DNA of 64,000 nucleotides from positions 434,001 through 498,000 of the forward strand of contig CBDFIU010000004.1 of NCBI GenBank assembly GCA_965248235.1, read 5' to 3'. How positions within the stretch are numbered: the first letter of the stretch is position 1; each line of letters starts with the position of its first letter. Origin of the DNA: UBA6623 sp965248235. GTDB taxonomy: Bacteria; Acidobacteriota; Terriglobia; Bryobacterales; UBA6623. Under the pieces are notes generated by a model, which was not told where the DNA came from, did not search any database, and saw only the letters and a program-made list of their open reading frames with translations. Positions 1-8,785 of the stretch are shown piece after piece. Position numbers and translations under genes: made by a program.

Positions 1-1
1 C

Positions 2-1123
2 GCCCGGCGGTTGGCGCGGCTGGCGAGTTCCCCTTTTCTCAAGGTCGAGGCGTCAAAATTCACGGAAGTGGGTTATGTCGGCCGCGACGTCGACTCGATG
101 ATTCGCGACTTGGTCGAAGTCTCGATCGACATGATCCGCGAAGAAAAGCTGGGGTTGGTCGGAGAGCGCGCCGAGGCCAACGCCGAGGAACGCATGCTCG
201 ATCTGCTGATGCCGCCGCAGGAGGAAGAGGAAGGCAAGGAAAGTATCGAGAAGACCCGGGAGAAGCTCCGCCGGTCTCTACGCGAGGGCAAGCTCGATGA
301 ACGCATGGTCGACATCGAAGTGCGCGAGAAGTCGATGCCCGTCGAAATCGTCACCAGCAGCGGCACCGAGGAGATGGACATCAACCTGCGGGACATGCTG
401 CCGGGTTTATTCGGCGGCAAGGGGCGTCGCCGCAAGATGCGCGTGGGCGAAGGACTCGAATACTTAACGCAAGAGGAAGAGCAAAAACTCATCGACATGG
501 ATCAAGTCACGCGCCAAGCCCTCGAGCGCGTGGAGCAATCGGCCATCATCTTTCTCGACGAGATGGACAAGATCGCCGGACGCGAGGGCGGCCGCGGTCC
601 CGACGTGAGCCGCGAAGGCGTGCAACGCGACATTCTGCCCATCGTCGAAGGAACGACCGTCAGCACGCGCTACGGCATGGTGCGTACCGACCACATTCTC
701 TTTATCGGCGCCGGAGCGTTTCACGTCTCGAAACCGAGCGACCTGATCCCCGAGCTGCAAGGCCGCTTCCCGATCCGCGTGGAGTTGACCACGCTGTCGA
801 CCGCGGATTTCGTGCGCATCTTGACGGAGCCGAAGAACGCGCTGATCAAGCAATACATCGCCTTGATGGAAACCGAGGGCATCCGCCTCAAGTTCAAGAA
901 AGACGCCGTGGAAGCCATCGCCCAGGCGGCATCACGGGTCAACGAAAGCACCCAGAACATCGGCGCTCGGCGGCTTCATACGATCATGGAAAAGCTGCTG
1001 GATGAGCTTTCGTTCGACGCACCCGATCTCAAGAAAAAGAGTCTTACGATTGACGCGGCCTATGTCGACGACAAGCTGGCCGACATCGTGAAGGACCAAG
1101 ATCTGAGCCGGTATATTCTCTGA
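2..1123 (+). CDS. hslU: HslU, ATPase subunit of the HslUV protease (5' end outside window)
   Basis: HslU is the AAA+ unfoldase that feeds proteins to the HslV peptidase in the cytoplasm. The reading frame is open from base 2, so the start and the Walker A loop lie left of the window. Visible HslU features are the KFTEVGYVGRDVDS segment just after Walker A, a charged inserted I-domain rich in Glu and Lys, Walker B IIFLDEMDKI near residue 180, the GAGAFH sensor segment, PELQGRFPIRVEL, and the usual C-terminal tail ending SRYIL that docks into HslV. About 374 residues are present. hslV would be expected upstream, outside the window. The identification is secure. Confidence 0.97.
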   Translation, partial: ARRLARLASSPFLKVEASKFTEVGYVGRDVDSMIRDLVEVSIDMIREEKLGLVGERAEANAEERMLDLLMPPQEEEEGKESIEKTREKLRRSLREGKLDERMVDIEVREKSMPVEIVTSSGTEEMDINLRDMLPGLFGGKGRRRKMRVGEGLEYLTQEEEQKLIDMDQVTRQALERVEQSAIIFLDEMDKIAGREGGRGPDVSREGVQRDILPIVEGTTVSTRYGMVRTDHILFIGAGAFHVSKPSDLIPELQGRFPIRVELTTLSTADFVRILTEPKNALIKQYIALMETEGIRLKFKKDAVEAIAQAASRVNESTQNIGARRLHTIMEKLLDELSFDAPDLKKKSLTIDAAYVDDKLADIVKDQDLSRYIL

Positions 1124-1147
1124 TCGTTGCGCCATTTCGCAGTGGCG

Positions 1148-1235
1148 AAAATCGGGGACAGCCCACTTCGCGCCGGATGTAGCAATTGATTCAATGGAAC
1201 TTATCCGGCCGGCGCTCGGGACAGCCCCCTTTTTT
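1148..1235 (+). repeat. Dispersed repeat R2, copy a
   Basis: This stretch of about 88 bp just after hslU matches the gap at 55038-55145, with roughly four bases in five identical by eye. Shared blocks include GGGGACAG, CCACTTCGCGCC, CTTATCCGG and ACAGCCCCC. The ends are imperfect inverted repeats (GGGGACAG against CAGCCCC read backwards). It overlaps the first ATG of the following open frame, so that ATG may not be a real start. Confidence 0.7.
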
Positions 1236-2342
1236 GCACAGATTCTCCGCCTTCCCGGCGACGGCCCTGGGCGCAATGACGAAAAACTTTCCGTTGCGAA
1301 AAGGAAGGCGGGCACTCCGATCGCTCGTTGTTTCGCGGCTCTTTGCTTCCTAGTCGGATTGACATCACTTTCGTGCGGATCGATCGGCGAACCGCTTCCC
1401 CCGCTGCTTCACATCCCGGAACGCGCTGAAGGCTTGACCGCGCGGCAAACGACTGAGGGTATCGTTCTCGAGTGGACCCCGCCGGTTCGAACGACCGAGG
1501 CGATGCCGTTTCGAGCCGCACTTCGGTTCGCGATCTATCGACTGGCTCTCGGCCGGCCCGACGAGGTCGTTTCCGCGGAGCGTTTCGAGCGCGAGAGCCT
1601 CGAGGTCGGCTCGCTCGATGGTCGCGAGCCGGGAGACGACGCAGCCGGGGAGCGGCTCCAGGTCACCTTGGAGGTACCTCAGGCGGCCGAGAGGAGTTTC
1701 GCTTACGGTGTCCGCGCGGAGGGCCGACGCGGGCGTTCGTTGGGCTTTTCGAATTTCGCGGTCATCGAGTTGCTGGAAGGCCCCGGTGAACCCGGCCGTC
1801 CCTCGCTGACTCCGAGTCCGGAAGGCATTCTGGTCGAGTGGGCAGCGGCGGAACACGCCACTTCGTACCGCGTGTTGCGAGGAACCGACCCATCCGAAGA
1901 TCTGACGGAAATCGGTACGGCGGACGGAACGCGATTCCTCGATAGGCAGTTCGCTTGGGACGAACGCTATGTCTATCGCGTCAGGAGCCTCCGCCGCAGT
2001 TTCACCGGAGCGGCCGAGGGGCCGCTCAGCGCGAGTGCCGAGGTCGTCGCCGAGGACATTTTTCCGCCTGCGCCGCCGCGCGAACTTCGAGCCGTGCCGA
2101 CGGAATCGAGTGTTGAACTCTCGTGGCAGCCGAATACGGAAGGGGATCTGGCGGGCTACAAGATTTACCGCGGGAGGGGAACCGCCGGCCTGCAAACAGC
2201 AACGGACGGACTCTTGACGACGCCCGGATCGACCGACCAGGCAGTCGAGCGCGGCCAGACGTTGCGCTATGCGGTCTCGGCGGTCGATCAAAAAGGCAAT
2301 GAAAGTGCGCACTCGGAGCCCATTACGGTCGAAGTGCCATAG
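1194..2342 (+). CDS. Putative lipoprotein with three fibronectin type III-like domains
   Basis: After an N-terminal hydrophobic segment ending TSLSCGS, a possible but imperfect lipoprotein signal, the protein shows three successive fibronectin type III-like units: about residues 75-190 (with GIVLEWTPP), 195-285 (GILVEWAAAEHATSYRVLRG) and 290-382 (SVELSWQPNTEGDLAGYKIY). This suggests an exported, membrane-anchored binding or scaffold protein; no catalytic motif is visible. The start is uncertain. The ATG at 1194 lies inside repeat R2 copy a, and no other in-frame ATG or GTG precedes the hydrophobic segment. An ATG at 1275 in another frame begins a basic stretch that could join the hydrophobic segment through a one-base shift, so the N-terminus may be frameshifted. 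Confidence 0.7.
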   Translation: MELIRPALGTAPFFAQILRLPGDGPGRNDEKLSVAKRKAGTPIARCFAALCFLVGLTSLSCGSIGEPLPPLLHIPERAEGLTARQTTEGIVLEWTPPVRTTEAMPFRAALRFAIYRLALGRPDEVVSAERFERESLEVGSLDGREPGDDAAGERLQVTLEVPQAAERSFAYGVRAEGRRGRSLGFSNFAVIELLEGPGEPGRPSLTPSPEGILVEWAAAEHATSYRVLRGTDPSEDLTEIGTADGTRFLDRQFAWDERYVYRVRSLRRSFTGAAEGPLSASAEVVAEDIFPPAPPRELRAVPTESSVELSWQPNTEGDLAGYKIYRGRGTAGLQTATDGLLTTPGSTDQAVERGQTLRYAVSAVDQKGNESAHSEPITVEVP

Positions 2343-2466
2343 CACCGGATAGCGGAAGCGGAATTTAATCCTTCGGCACCGAGGGTGCCGCGACGGACTG
2401 CTCGGGCTGGTCCGTGACTCGATGTCGGGCAGATGCTCCCGGGGTCCCGATAGGGGCCCCGGAATT

Positions 2467-2503
2467 TAGCCCCCGACTTCAGGCCGGGCTGAAGCCGGGG
2501 CTA
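2467..2503. terminator. Long hairpin between convergent genes
   Basis: A near-perfect inverted repeat pairs TAGCCCCCGACTTCAG with CTGAAGCCGGGGCTA across a six-base loop. It lies between the ends of the fibronectin-domain gene (+) and ppdK (-), where it could end transcription from both sides. There is no clear run of T, so a rho-independent terminator is inferred only from position and stem. The sequence just after it (CCGTCGCCGCTCCG) resembles the 3' hairpin of repeat R1, so this may be a diverged R1 copy. Confidence 0.55.
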
Positions 2504-2637
2504 CTTTCCCGTCGCCGCTCCGCAGCTGCACGACAGGTGCGGCCTGATTGGGCCATACCGTAACCCACCTTACGCTTGAAGGGGATTCTTGGAGGAGGCA
2601 ACCCATTTTTACGCGAACACTTTCTTGCGGCGGGCGG

Positions 2638-5316
2638 CTACGCCGTGCGCATGGTTTCTTCTCGGCCCTTCGACAACGCCGCCTGCGCCGCAGCCAGCTT
2701 GGCGATCGGAACGCGATAGGGCGAGGCGCTCACATAATCGAGTCCGGCGTGTACGCAAAACTCGACTGACTTGGGATCGCCGCCATGCTCGCCGCAAATG
2801 CCGACTTCGAGGCCCTTGCGCGTCTTGCGGCCCTTCTCGACGGCGATTTCAATGAGCTGCCCGACACCACCCACGTCAAGCACCGCGAAAGGGTCGTCGT
2901 CGAAGATGCGCCGCTCTTTGTACTCTCCGATGAACCCGCCAGCGTCGTCGCGCGAGAATCCGAACGTCGTCTGCGTCAGGTCGTTCGTGCCGAAGCTGAA
3001 GAACTCGGCTTCCTCGGCCACCTGGTCGGCGGTGAGTGCGCCGCGCGGCACCTCGATCATGGTGCCGACCATATAGTCGACTTTCTTGCCCTTGGCCGCG
3101 AAAACCTTTTCGGCCGTCTCGACGACGATCTTTTTTTGATTCTGGAGTTCCTTGACATTGCCGACGAGGGGGATCATCACCTCGGGAATCACTTTGATGC
3201 CTTTCTTGGCGCATTGCACGGCGGCTTCGAAAATCGCCCGCGCCTGCATCTCGGTAATTTCCGGGAACGTAATTCCCAATCTGCAGCCGCGATGCCCAAG
3301 CATGGGGTTGAACTCGTGAAGTTCCTCGACGCGGGCCAGCAGTTTCTCAAGTTCCCGCACGCGGCTCTTCTTCTTTTTCAAGGTCTTGAGTTCGGCGATT
3401 TCGACCATCAGGTCTTCGCGCTTCGGCAGGAACTCATGCAGCGGCGGGTCGAGGGTGCGAATGATAACCGGGTAGCCGCTCATCACCTTGAAGAGCTCGG
3501 CGAAGTCCCGACGCTGCATCGGGAGCAGTTTGCGCAACGCTTTGCGGCGGTCCTTTTCGTTGTCGGCGAGAATCATCGCGCGCATGTGATCGATGCGTTC
3601 GCCTTCAAAGAACATGTGCTCGGTACGGCACAGCCCGATGCCCTCGGCGCCAAAACGGCGGGCCATCTTGGCGTCGCGCGGCACTTCGGCGTTCGTCCGC
3701 ACGCCGATGTTGCGAAACTCATCGACCCACTTCATGAACTTCGCCAGGTGCCCGCTCGAGGGGTCGGCGTCGATCGTGTTCGCTTCGCCGGCGAATACTT
3801 CCCCGGTTGATCCGTCGAGCGAAATCCAATCTCCTTCCTTGAGCGTCGCGCGGCCGACCTTCATTTGCTTTTTGGCCGGGTTCACATGAACGTCTCCCGC
3901 GCCCGCGACACAAGGCGTTCCCATGCCTCGCGCTACAACGGCGGCGTGGCTGGTCATGCCGCCGCGCGATGTCAAAATGCCTTTCGCCACTTCCATGCCG
4001 TGAATGTCGTCCGGCGTGGTTTCGCCGCGGACCAGAACCACCGGACCGTCCGCGGAGTGGGTGACCGCGTCGTCGGCCGAGAAAACGACCGTGCCCACGG
4101 CGGCTCCGGGCGAAGCCGGTAGGCCTTTCGCCAGGGTTCTCAGCGATCCTCTTGAACTCGGCTCGATGACCGGGTGCAGCAATTGATCAAGCTGTTGCGG
4201 CTCGACGCGCATCACGGCTTCCTCTTTCGAAATGAGCCGCTCTTTCACCATGTCCACGGCGATTTTGACGGCGGCCGGACCGGTGCGCTTGCCGTTGCGC
4301 GTCTGCAACATGAACAGCTTCGAGTCTTGGATTGTGAACTCGAAATCCTGTATGTCGCGGTAGTGCTTCTCGAGGTTTTTCGTGATGCGGCGCAACTGAC
4401 GGTAGGCTTGGGGCAGGATGCCCTCGAGCTCGCTGATCGGCCGCGGCGTGCGAATGCCCGCGACGACGTCCTCTCCCTGCGCGTTGACGAGAAACTCGCC
4501 GTAAAACTCTTTCGTGCCCGTCGCCGGGTTGCGGGTGAAGCCGACGCCGGTGGCCGAGGTATCGCCGAGATTCCCGAAGACCATCGCTTGCACGTTCACG
4601 GCCGTGCCCAAATCGTCGGCGATGCCGTTCATGCGGCGATAGAAGATCGCGCGCTGGTTGTGCCAGGAGCGGAAGACGGCGTCACGAGACCCGCGAAGCT
4701 GCTCGCGCGGATCTTGCGGAAACGGTTGGCCGGTTTTCTTTTCGACGAACTTCTTGTATTCGGCGACGACGTCTTGCAGATCTTCCGCGGTCAGATCGGT
4801 GTCGAGTTTCGCCTTCTTCTTCTTTTTGACTGACTCGAGGATATCCTCGAAATCGTCTTTCTCCAAGTCAAGGACGACGGCGCCGAACATCTGAATAAAA
4901 CGGCGGTAGCAATCGTAGGCGAAGCGCGGGTTGCCGGAATTTTTGACCAGACCCTTGACGGTCTTGTCGTTGAGGCCGAGGTTGAGGATGGTATCCATCA
5001 TCCCCGGCATCGAAAATTTCGCGCCGGAACGCACGCTCACCAGCAGGGGGTCCGCGGCGTTGCCCAGTTTTTGGCCCATTTTCTTTTCGAGTTCCGCAAG
5101 GGCCACTTTCATCTGCTTCTCGACTTTCGCGGGCGTCTTGTTGCCGGCGTCGAAGTAAAGATTGCAGACCTGGGTGGTGACGGTGAAGCCGGGCGGCACC
5201 GGGACGCCGGCGAGGCTCATCTCGGCCAGTCCGGCCCCTTTGCCTCCGAGCGTGTCCTTCATCGTGCCGTCACCGTCGGCTCCGCCGCCGCCAAAACCGT
5301 AGACGTACTTATCCAT
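2638..5316 (-). CDS. ppdK: Pyruvate, phosphate dikinase
   Basis: This enzyme interconverts pyruvate, ATP and phosphate with phosphoenolpyruvate, AMP and pyrophosphate in the cytoplasm, and can run toward gluconeogenesis or toward ATP. The 892-residue length fits the family. Visible are the N-terminal nucleotide-binding part (GGKGAGLAEMSLAGVPVPPG), the swivelling phosphohistidine domain with GGMTSHAAVVARGMG, whose His carries the phosphate, and the C-terminal PEP-binding barrel with SFGTNDLTQTTFGFSRDD and catalytic-Cys segment GICGEHGGDP. The open frame runs 25 codons further upstream, but the ATG at 5316 (MDKYVYGFGGG) is preserved in the family and is preceded by a good ribosome site (AGGGAGAAGAAT). 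It stands alone, convergent with the lipoprotein gene. Confidence 0.97.
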   Translation of the reverse strand: MDKYVYGFGGGGADGDGTMKDTLGGKGAGLAEMSLAGVPVPPGFTVTTQVCNLYFDAGNKTPAKVEKQMKVALAELEKKMGQKLGNAADPLLVSVRSGAKFSMPGMMDTILNLGLNDKTVKGLVKNSGNPRFAYDCYRRFIQMFGAVVLDLEKDDFEDILESVKKKKKAKLDTDLTAEDLQDVVAEYKKFVEKKTGQPFPQDPREQLRGSRDAVFRSWHNQRAIFYRRMNGIADDLGTAVNVQAMVFGNLGDTSATGVGFTRNPATGTKEFYGEFLVNAQGEDVVAGIRTPRPISELEGILPQAYRQLRRITKNLEKHYRDIQDFEFTIQDSKLFMLQTRNGKRTGPAAVKIAVDMVKERLISKEEAVMRVEPQQLDQLLHPVIEPSSRGSLRTLAKGLPASPGAAVGTVVFSADDAVTHSADGPVVLVRGETTPDDIHGMEVAKGILTSRGGMTSHAAVVARGMGTPCVAGAGDVHVNPAKKQMKVGRATLKEGDWISLDGSTGEVFAGEANTIDADPSSGHLAKFMKWVDEFRNIGVRTNAEVPRDAKMARRFGAEGIGLCRTEHMFFEGERIDHMRAMILADNEKDRRKALRKLLPMQRRDFAELFKVMSGYPVIIRTLDPPLHEFLPKREDLMVEIAELKTLKKKKSRVRELEKLLARVEELHEFNPMLGHRGCRLGITFPEITEMQARAIFEAAVQCAKKGIKVIPEVMIPLVGNVKELQNQKKIVVETAEKVFAAKGKKVDYMVGTMIEVPRGALTADQVAEEAEFFSFGTNDLTQTTFGFSRDDAGGFIGEYKERRIFDDDPFAVLDVGGVGQLIEIAVEKGRKTRKGLEVGICGEHGGDPKSVEFCVHAGLDYVSASPYRVPIAKLAAAQAALSKGREETMRTA

Positions 5317-5427
5317 ATTCTTCTCCCTGTGAATGTCCAATTGATGCGAGACGTAAGAATTCAGTATGCGAACAAAACCTGCTGAGATCAAACGGGGACC
5401 GCGAAAAGGCGACGCGGTGGAGCCTCT

Positions 5428-7503
5428 CTAACCGGCTCCGTCGCCGCTCACGATTTCATTGAAATCCGCGATGGTCGAAAACTCCGCGCGTAACCGCGCC
5501 AAGAAGGTCAGGCGGTTGTCGCGCACCGCTTCGTCCTCGGCCATGACCATGACGTCATCAAAAAACTTGTCGACGACGGGCCGCAGCGAGGCGATCCGGA
5601 CAAGCGCTTCTTCATAGCGCCCTTCGTCCTTGAGCGCCGCCACGCCGGGGCTCAGTTTCTCGAACTCACCGAATAACGCTTTCTCGGCGCCGTGGTCGAG
5701 CAACGCTTCGTCGACGTTGCGAGCGGCGAACTGATCGGCGCCGCCGGCCTGCCGCAAGATGTTGCTGATGCGCTTGAAACCGGCCGCCAACGATTCGAAA
5801 TTCTCCGTGGGACGCACTTTCGCGATCGCCTCGGCGCGAGCGGCGGCTTCGAGCGGCTGCTCCGATGAGGCGCTTAACACGGCTTGGACCTCGTCGTGGC
5901 GGTAGCCGCGCACCTCGCGCAGGTAGTAGCGCAAACGCTCGACGAAGAATTCCTCGAGGGCCCGGGCGTTTTCGCCCGCCCCGGCCATGGCGCAGAGCTC
6001 ACGCAGCGAGAGCGGCAATTCGCCCTCGACCAAGATTCGAATAATGCCGTAGGCTGCTCGCCGCAGCGCGAAGGGATCTTTTGACCCGGTCGGCATCATG
6101 CCGAGGCGAAACAGCCCGCCCAAGGTGTCAAGCTTGTCGGCGATCGCGACAAGCCGCCCGACGGTTTCGCGCGGAATCGTGTCGGCGGCGCCCGCCGGGC
6201 GGTAATGGTCGTAAACGGCATCGGCCACCTCTTGGGGCTCGCCTTGGTGCTTGGCGTACAAGCCGCCTACGACGCCTTGCAGCTCGGGGAACTCTCCGAC
6301 CAACTCGGTCGTCAAGTCGCACTTGGCCAGCTCGGCGGCGCGGCGCGCGTGCGTGGTCCGCTCATCGGACAGAGCCAGGGCCCCGGCCAGGCCGGCGGCG
6401 ATTTCTTGATTGCGTTCGGCCTTTTCGAAATACGATCCCAGCTTAGCCTGAAACGTAACGGCTTTGAGGTCTTCGACGCGGTCGGCGAGCGATTGCTTTT
6501 GATCGGCGTCCCAGAAAAACCGCGCGTCGTTGAAACGCGCCCGCAAGACCCGCTCGTTGCCTTGGCGAATGATGCCGTCGGGGTCGCCGTCGAGATTCGC
6601 CACGGCGACGAAGTTCGGCTGCAAGCGGCCGGCCTCATCCTCGACGGCGAAATACTTTTGGTGATGCTCCATCACGGTTTCGAGCACTTCTTCGGGCAGG
6701 GTCAGATAGCTTTCCTCGAAGCCGCCGAGTATAGGCGTGGGGTACTCGGTGATGTCGACCAGAATCGACAGCAACCGCGGATTGGCGCGAACGCGCAACC
6801 CGGCCGGCATGAGCGCGGCGATTTCCGTCTCGATTTTGCGTTGCCTCTCGGCGCCGGAGAGAATGACGCGACTCGCGGCGAGCTTCTCACGCAGGTCGGC
6901 CGCCCCGGAAACCTCGATCGGTCCCGAAGCGAGGCGGCGGTGTCCGTAGGTCGTTTTCCCGGAAGAGACGCCGGCGATTTCAAACGGCACTACGGCTCCG
7001 TCATAGAGCGCGATAAGCCGGCGAATCGGCCGAATGAAACGGGGGCCCGACTTGCCGGTCCAATACATCGTTTTCGGGAAGTGGACGGCGACAATGATGT
7101 CGGGCAGAATCTCGGCTAGAATCTCCGGCGTCGGGCGTCCTTCGATCGCGCGCGTTACGGTGAGGCGGCCGTTGTCGTCGGTTCCCAGCTCGTCAACGCC
7201 GACGCCGGCCCGGCGGGCGAAACCTTCCCCGGCCTTCGTGGCCTTGCCCGCGTCGTCGAAAGCAATCTTGCGCGGCGGCCCGGTGAGAGTCTCTTCGCGG
7301 TCGCCTTGGCGTTCGGCCAGGTGTTCGGCAATCAGCACCAAACGCCGCGGCGTTGCTTCGGTGGAGCAGGCAACGCCGGCGTCGAGATTGTGCTTTTCGA
7401 GACCTTCGCGGAAACGCCTCTCGAGGTCTTTCAGGGCGGAGCCGATCATCCAGTCCGGGATCTCTTCGGTCCCGACTTCGAGTAGAAATTCCGCAGTCTT
7501 CAT
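5428..7503 (-). CDS. glyS: Glycyl-tRNA synthetase beta subunit
   Basis: This is the tRNA-binding subunit of the alpha2-beta2 bacterial glycyl-tRNA synthetase. The N-terminus MKTAEFLLEVGTEEIP is typical of the beta subunit. The HD-like segment AAELAKCDLTTELVGEFPEL is in the middle, and the C-terminal third resembles the DALR anticodon-binding region. Length is 691 residues, usual for the family. The open frame extends 50 codons upstream into glyQ, but the ATG at 7503 is chosen because it overlaps the glyQ stop by one base (TGATG), a translational-coupling arrangement. It forms an operon with glyQ. Confidence 0.96.
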   Translation of the reverse strand: MKTAEFLLEVGTEEIPDWMIGSALKDLERRFREGLEKHNLDAGVACSTEATPRRLVLIAEHLAERQGDREETLTGPPRKIAFDDAGKATKAGEGFARRAGVGVDELGTDDNGRLTVTRAIEGRPTPEILAEILPDIIVAVHFPKTMYWTGKSGPRFIRPIRRLIALYDGAVVPFEIAGVSSGKTTYGHRRLASGPIEVSGAADLREKLAASRVILSGAERQRKIETEIAALMPAGLRVRANPRLLSILVDITEYPTPILGGFEESYLTLPEEVLETVMEHHQKYFAVEDEAGRLQPNFVAVANLDGDPDGIIRQGNERVLRARFNDARFFWDADQKQSLADRVEDLKAVTFQAKLGSYFEKAERNQEIAAGLAGALALSDERTTHARRAAELAKCDLTTELVGEFPELQGVVGGLYAKHQGEPQEVADAVYDHYRPAGAADTIPRETVGRLVAIADKLDTLGGLFRLGMMPTGSKDPFALRRAAYGIIRILVEGELPLSLRELCAMAGAGENARALEEFFVERLRYYLREVRGYRHDEVQAVLSASSEQPLEAAARAEAIAKVRPTENFESLAAGFKRISNILRQAGGADQFAARNVDEALLDHGAEKALFGEFEKLSPGVAALKDEGRYEEALVRIASLRPVVDKFFDDVMVMAEDEAVRDNRLTFLARLRAEFSTIADFNEIVSGDGAG

Positions 7504-8405
7504 CAGGCTGAAACCTCCGCGGTCTCGGTCTGTTGATCGACCCAGGCTTGCGCCACGCCAACGGCGAGGGTACGGACCCTGGCAATGACGCCGACCCTCT
7601 CGGTCACGCTGATCGCCCCCCGCGCATCGAGCGTGTTGAACAGGTGCGAGCACTTCAACACTTGGTCATAAGCGGCCAACAGCGGAAAACGCGTTCTTTC
7701 GTCCTGGTCTTCGATCGTGTGGTAATCATCGAGCAATCGCGCGCATTCCCCCTCGTGCAAGTCGAACTCCTTCCACACGAAAGCGATATCGGCCTTCTCG
7801 AAGTTGTAGAGCGAATATTGCTGCTCGTCGGCGAAACGAACATCGTGATAATTCCAGGACTCGTTCCACTGAATGTCGTAGACGCTGTCGACGTTCTGGA
7901 GAAAGGCCGCCAGGCGTTCGAGCCCATAGGTCAACTCCGCCGGGACCAGCTCCAGGTCGATGCCGCCGCACTGTTGGAAATAGGTGAACTGCGTGATCTC
8001 GAGTCCATCGAGCATCACCTGCCAGCCGATGCCCCAAGCACCCAAAGTGGGAGACTCCCAGTTGTCTTCCTCGAGTTTCAGGTCGTGCTTGCGCAGGTCG
8101 ATTCCGATCGCTTCGAGGCTTCCCAAGTAGAGTTCGATGACGTCCTCGGGCGCGGGCTTGAGAATCACCTGCAACTGCATGTGCTTGTAGAGGCGGTTCG
8201 GATTCTCACCATAACGACCGTCGGCGGGGCGTCGGCTGGGCTGCACGTAGGCGACGCGGTAGGGATCAGGCCCCAGAACGCGCAAAAACGTTTCGGGACA
8301 CATTGTCCCCGCGCCCACCTCGACATCGAAGGGCTCTTGGAGGATACAGCCCCGCTCGGCCCAATACGATTTGAGCCGCAAGATCATCTCCTGGTAGTTA
8401 TACAT
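7503..8405 (-). CDS. glyQ: Glycyl-tRNA synthetase alpha subunit
   Basis: This is the catalytic class II subunit of glycyl-tRNA synthetase, which activates glycine with ATP and partners GlyS. The protein has 300 residues. The start MYNYQEMILRLKSYW and the segments EVGAGTMCPETFLRVLG and VAYVQPSRRPADGRYG are diagnostic, as is GGIDLELVPAELTYGLERL. Its stop codon overlaps the glyS start, so the two are cotranscribed in the order glyQ-glyS. The use of the two-subunit enzyme, rather than the single-chain form, excludes some lineages but does not define one. Confidence 0.97.
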   Translation of the reverse strand: MYNYQEMILRLKSYWAERGCILQEPFDVEVGAGTMCPETFLRVLGPDPYRVAYVQPSRRPADGRYGENPNRLYKHMQLQVILKPAPEDVIELYLGSLEAIGIDLRKHDLKLEEDNWESPTLGAWGIGWQVMLDGLEITQFTYFQQCGGIDLELVPAELTYGLERLAAFLQNVDSVYDIQWNESWNYHDVRFADEQQYSLYNFEKADIAFVWKEFDLHEGECARLLDDYHTIEDQDERTRFPLLAAYDQVLKCSHLFNTLDARGAISVTERVGVIARVRTLAVGVAQAWVDQQTETAEVSA

Positions 8406-8453
8406 GGGTCGTTTCGCCGGATGGTTGGTTGGATCGTCGGCGGTCTAGACAGG

Positions 8454-8660
8454 CTACGACGCGGCTTTTTCGTCGCGGAACTGTAAGGAGTAACGACTCA
8501 GAATCCGCCGGAATTCCTGGCCCTCGTTGACACTCAAGCGAATCGGCGTGGGCCGACTTATCACGGTGATCGCCATGCCGCCGTCCTCGGTCATTTCCGC
8601 GCACGTGATCGACTGAAGGTTGATGAAGTAGTTGCGAAAATTAATGAAAGTTCTGTCCAT
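8454..8660 (-). CDS. Small protein of unknown function (68 aa)
   Basis: This short gene lies between recO and glyQ on the same strand. It is judged real because it begins with ATG behind a strong ribosome site (GGAGGG, five bases before the start). Its sequence has no low-complexity or shadow look: MDRTFINFRNYFINLQSI at the N-terminus, then alternating strand-like segments. I recognise no family. It carries two Met-containing central stretches and a charged C-terminus, no signal peptide and no membrane segment, so it is probably cytoplasmic. It may be cotranscribed with recO upstream (125 bp away) and glyQ downstream (48 bp away). Confidence 0.6.
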   Translation of the reverse strand: MDRTFINFRNYFINLQSITCAEMTEDGGMAITVISRPTPIRLSVNEGQEFRRILSRYSLQFRDEKAAS

Positions 8661-8785
8661 GGCTGCCCTCCGTCCCGGCCCAACGGCCGGTCAACTCGCG
8701 ATCATTCTTCCCCTGGTTTCACTTCTGGTTTAAGTTCCGGCGTGCCACGAGACAATCGGCTCGCCGTCTCTTCCGAATGAATCGG

